From NCBI GenBank assembly GCA_964588535.1, contig CAZPQA010000129.1, forward strand, positions 1 through 7,724: 7,724 nt of DNA. The letters are read 5' to 3'. A program made the translations under genes and the position numbers. This document shows positions 6,982 through 7,724 of the stretch, in pieces. The notes under the pieces were generated by a model. It did not search any database. It saw nothing but the letters and a program-made list of their open reading frames with translations, and was not told the DNA's origin. Position 1 is the first letter of the stretch. Each line of letters starts with the position of its first letter. Source of the DNA: NaphS2 sp964588535. Its GTDB lineage: Bacteria > Desulfobacterota > DSM-4660 > Desulfatiglandales > Desulfatiglandaceae.

Positions 6982-7566
6982 ATGATCCCCGTTTATGAAG
7001 GCACGAAAGGTCTGATCTTTGACTGCGACGGCACACTGGCCGATACCATGACCATCCACACCCACTCATGGCAGGAGACCATGAAACACTTTGGGCATAA
7101 TTGCCCGGTAGATTTTCTGCAGCCCCTTCGAGGCATTCCGGCCGAAGAAATTGTGATCTATTTCAACCGTGCTTTTGGGACGGATCTTAATCCCAAGGAT
7201 GTATCGGATGCCAAAAACCAGATGAGTTATGACCGGTTGAAAACGGTCAAGCCCATCATGCCGGTGGCAAAAATTGCCCTGGACTACCGGGGAAAGTTGC
7301 CCATGAGCGTGGTTTCGGGGGGAACGCGTAAAAATGTGCTTCGAACACTGGAGGCTATCGGGATGGCGGATTTCTTTGAGGCGGTGATTACGGCGGATGA
7401 CGCTTTAAGGCCCAAGCCCGATCCCCAGATGTTCATTGAAGCAGCAAAACGCATGGGGGTATCCCCAGCGGTGTGTGAAGTGTTTGAGGACGGTGATCCG
7501 GGATTAGATGCGGCCCGGACTGCGGGTATGAAATTTGTGGATGTGAGGCCTTACGTAAATTTATGA
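6982..7566 (+). CDS. HAD-superfamily phosphatase/phosphomutase, YqaB / beta-phosphoglucomutase-like
   Basis: A 194-residue soluble HAD hydrolase of subfamily IA. All four HAD motifs are visible: I, FDCDGTLAD with nucleophile D14 and acid/base D16; II, S112 in VVSGG; III, K145 in RPKPDP; IV, E169, D170 and D172 in FEDGDPGLDAA. The region between motifs I and II holds a helical cap. Length and the closing segment, FEDGDPGLDAARTAGMKFVDVR, closely resemble E. coli YqaB, a small sugar-phosphate phosphatase (fructose-1-phosphate among its substrates); related proteins are beta-phosphoglucomutases. The substrate cannot be fixed from sequence. The ATG has AGGAGG 4 nt upstream. The gene is divergent from the small lipoprotein gene and its stop lies 18 nt from the convergent TRAP permease stop, so it stands alone. 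Confidence 0.88.
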   Translation: MIPVYEGTKGLIFDCDGTLADTMTIHTHSWQETMKHFGHNCPVDFLQPLRGIPAEEIVIYFNRAFGTDLNPKDVSDAKNQMSYDRLKTVKPIMPVAKIALDYRGKLPMSVVSGGTRKNVLRTLEAIGMADFFEAVITADDALRPKPDPQMFIEAAKRMGVSPAVCEVFEDGDPGLDAARTAGMKFVDVRPYVNL

Positions 7567-7584
7567 GCCTCAACTGCTTCAACT

Positions 7585-7724
7585 TCAGGGGCCCATCAGG
7601 CGTGGCAGAAAAAGACTCAGCCCGGGCCAGTAGGTAATCAGGAGCAAGGTGAAGAGCAACAGGAGCAGAAAGGGCAGGGTGGCCCTGTACAACCGCACCA
7701 CCGGCTGATCAAACCGGGAACTGG
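7585..7724 (-). CDS. TRAP transporter large permease (DctM-like), C-terminal fragment
   Basis: Only the last 45 residues lie in the window; the gene enters from the right edge. The translation ends in a hydrophobic helix (about LPFLLLLLFTLLLITYWP) followed by GLSLFLPRLMGP and a TGA. This resembles the final membrane helix and the closing 'P.LSLWLP.LLG' pattern of DctM/SiaM-type large subunits of tripartite ATP-independent periplasmic transporters, which take up carboxylates and related solutes using a sodium or proton gradient. The basic residues before the helix (VVRLYRATLPF) also fit. The fragment is short, so another multi-helix permease cannot be ruled out, and no substrate can be given. 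It is convergent with the HAD gene. I see no hairpin terminator in the 18 nt between them. Confidence 0.68.
   Translation of the reverse strand, partial: SSRFDQPVVRLYRATLPFLLLLLFTLLLITYWPGLSLFLPRLMGP

Noticed and set aside
7567..7600. A bidirectional terminator between the HAD gene and the TRAP permease gene
   Set aside because: The stretch has a short GGGCCC palindrome and direct repeats but no stable stem followed by a T run on either strand.

Overview
The window looks like a draft or metagenome-assembled contig from a Deltaproteobacterium (Desulfobacterota), most likely a sulfate-reducer-like lineage. This is an inference. It rests on the M23 peptidase / secA / argJ gene order, a SecA with an enlarged preprotein cross-linking domain, a TRAP-type transporter, and moderate GC content. 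No rRNA, tRNA, CRISPR array or mobile element is visible. A run of exactly 100 N sits inside secA and marks a scaffold join.

Most genes are on the minus strand. From right to left they are: a possible 50-residue lipoprotein (6884 to 6732); a membrane-anchored M23 (LytM-type) peptidase (6606 to 5698); then a tight cluster of secA (5551 to 2535, interrupted by the gap), argJ (2518 to 1316), a GDP-mannose-forming guanylyltransferase (1294 to 218) and the start of a phosphomannomutase/phosphoglucomutase (221 to the left edge). Spacings within the last four are 16 nt, 21 nt and a 4-nt overlap, so they are probably one transcription unit. It joins protein export, arginine synthesis and GDP-mannose supply. 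The last two enzymes catalyse consecutive steps: mannose-6-P to mannose-1-P, then to GDP-mannose.

On the right, a HAD phosphatase/phosphomutase of the YqaB type (6982 to 7566, plus strand) is transcribed divergently from the small lipoprotein gene. It converges on the C-terminal tail of a TRAP transporter large permease (minus strand, entering from the right edge). Candidate sigma-70 promoters can be read upstream of secA, the M23 gene, the small lipoprotein gene and the HAD gene.

The main points for a second look are the following. (1) The secA break is almost certainly an assembly artefact: the same 55 bp flank the N run on both sides, and collapsing them restores an intact 953-residue SecA. 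(2) The longest open frame of the M23 gene starts inside a perfect -35 box, so the true start is about 32 codons further in. (3) A small unrecognised lipoprotein-like gene has its own promoter. (4) SecA carries a large insertion in its substrate-binding domain. I see no wholly new multi-gene system here; the window is mostly housekeeping.
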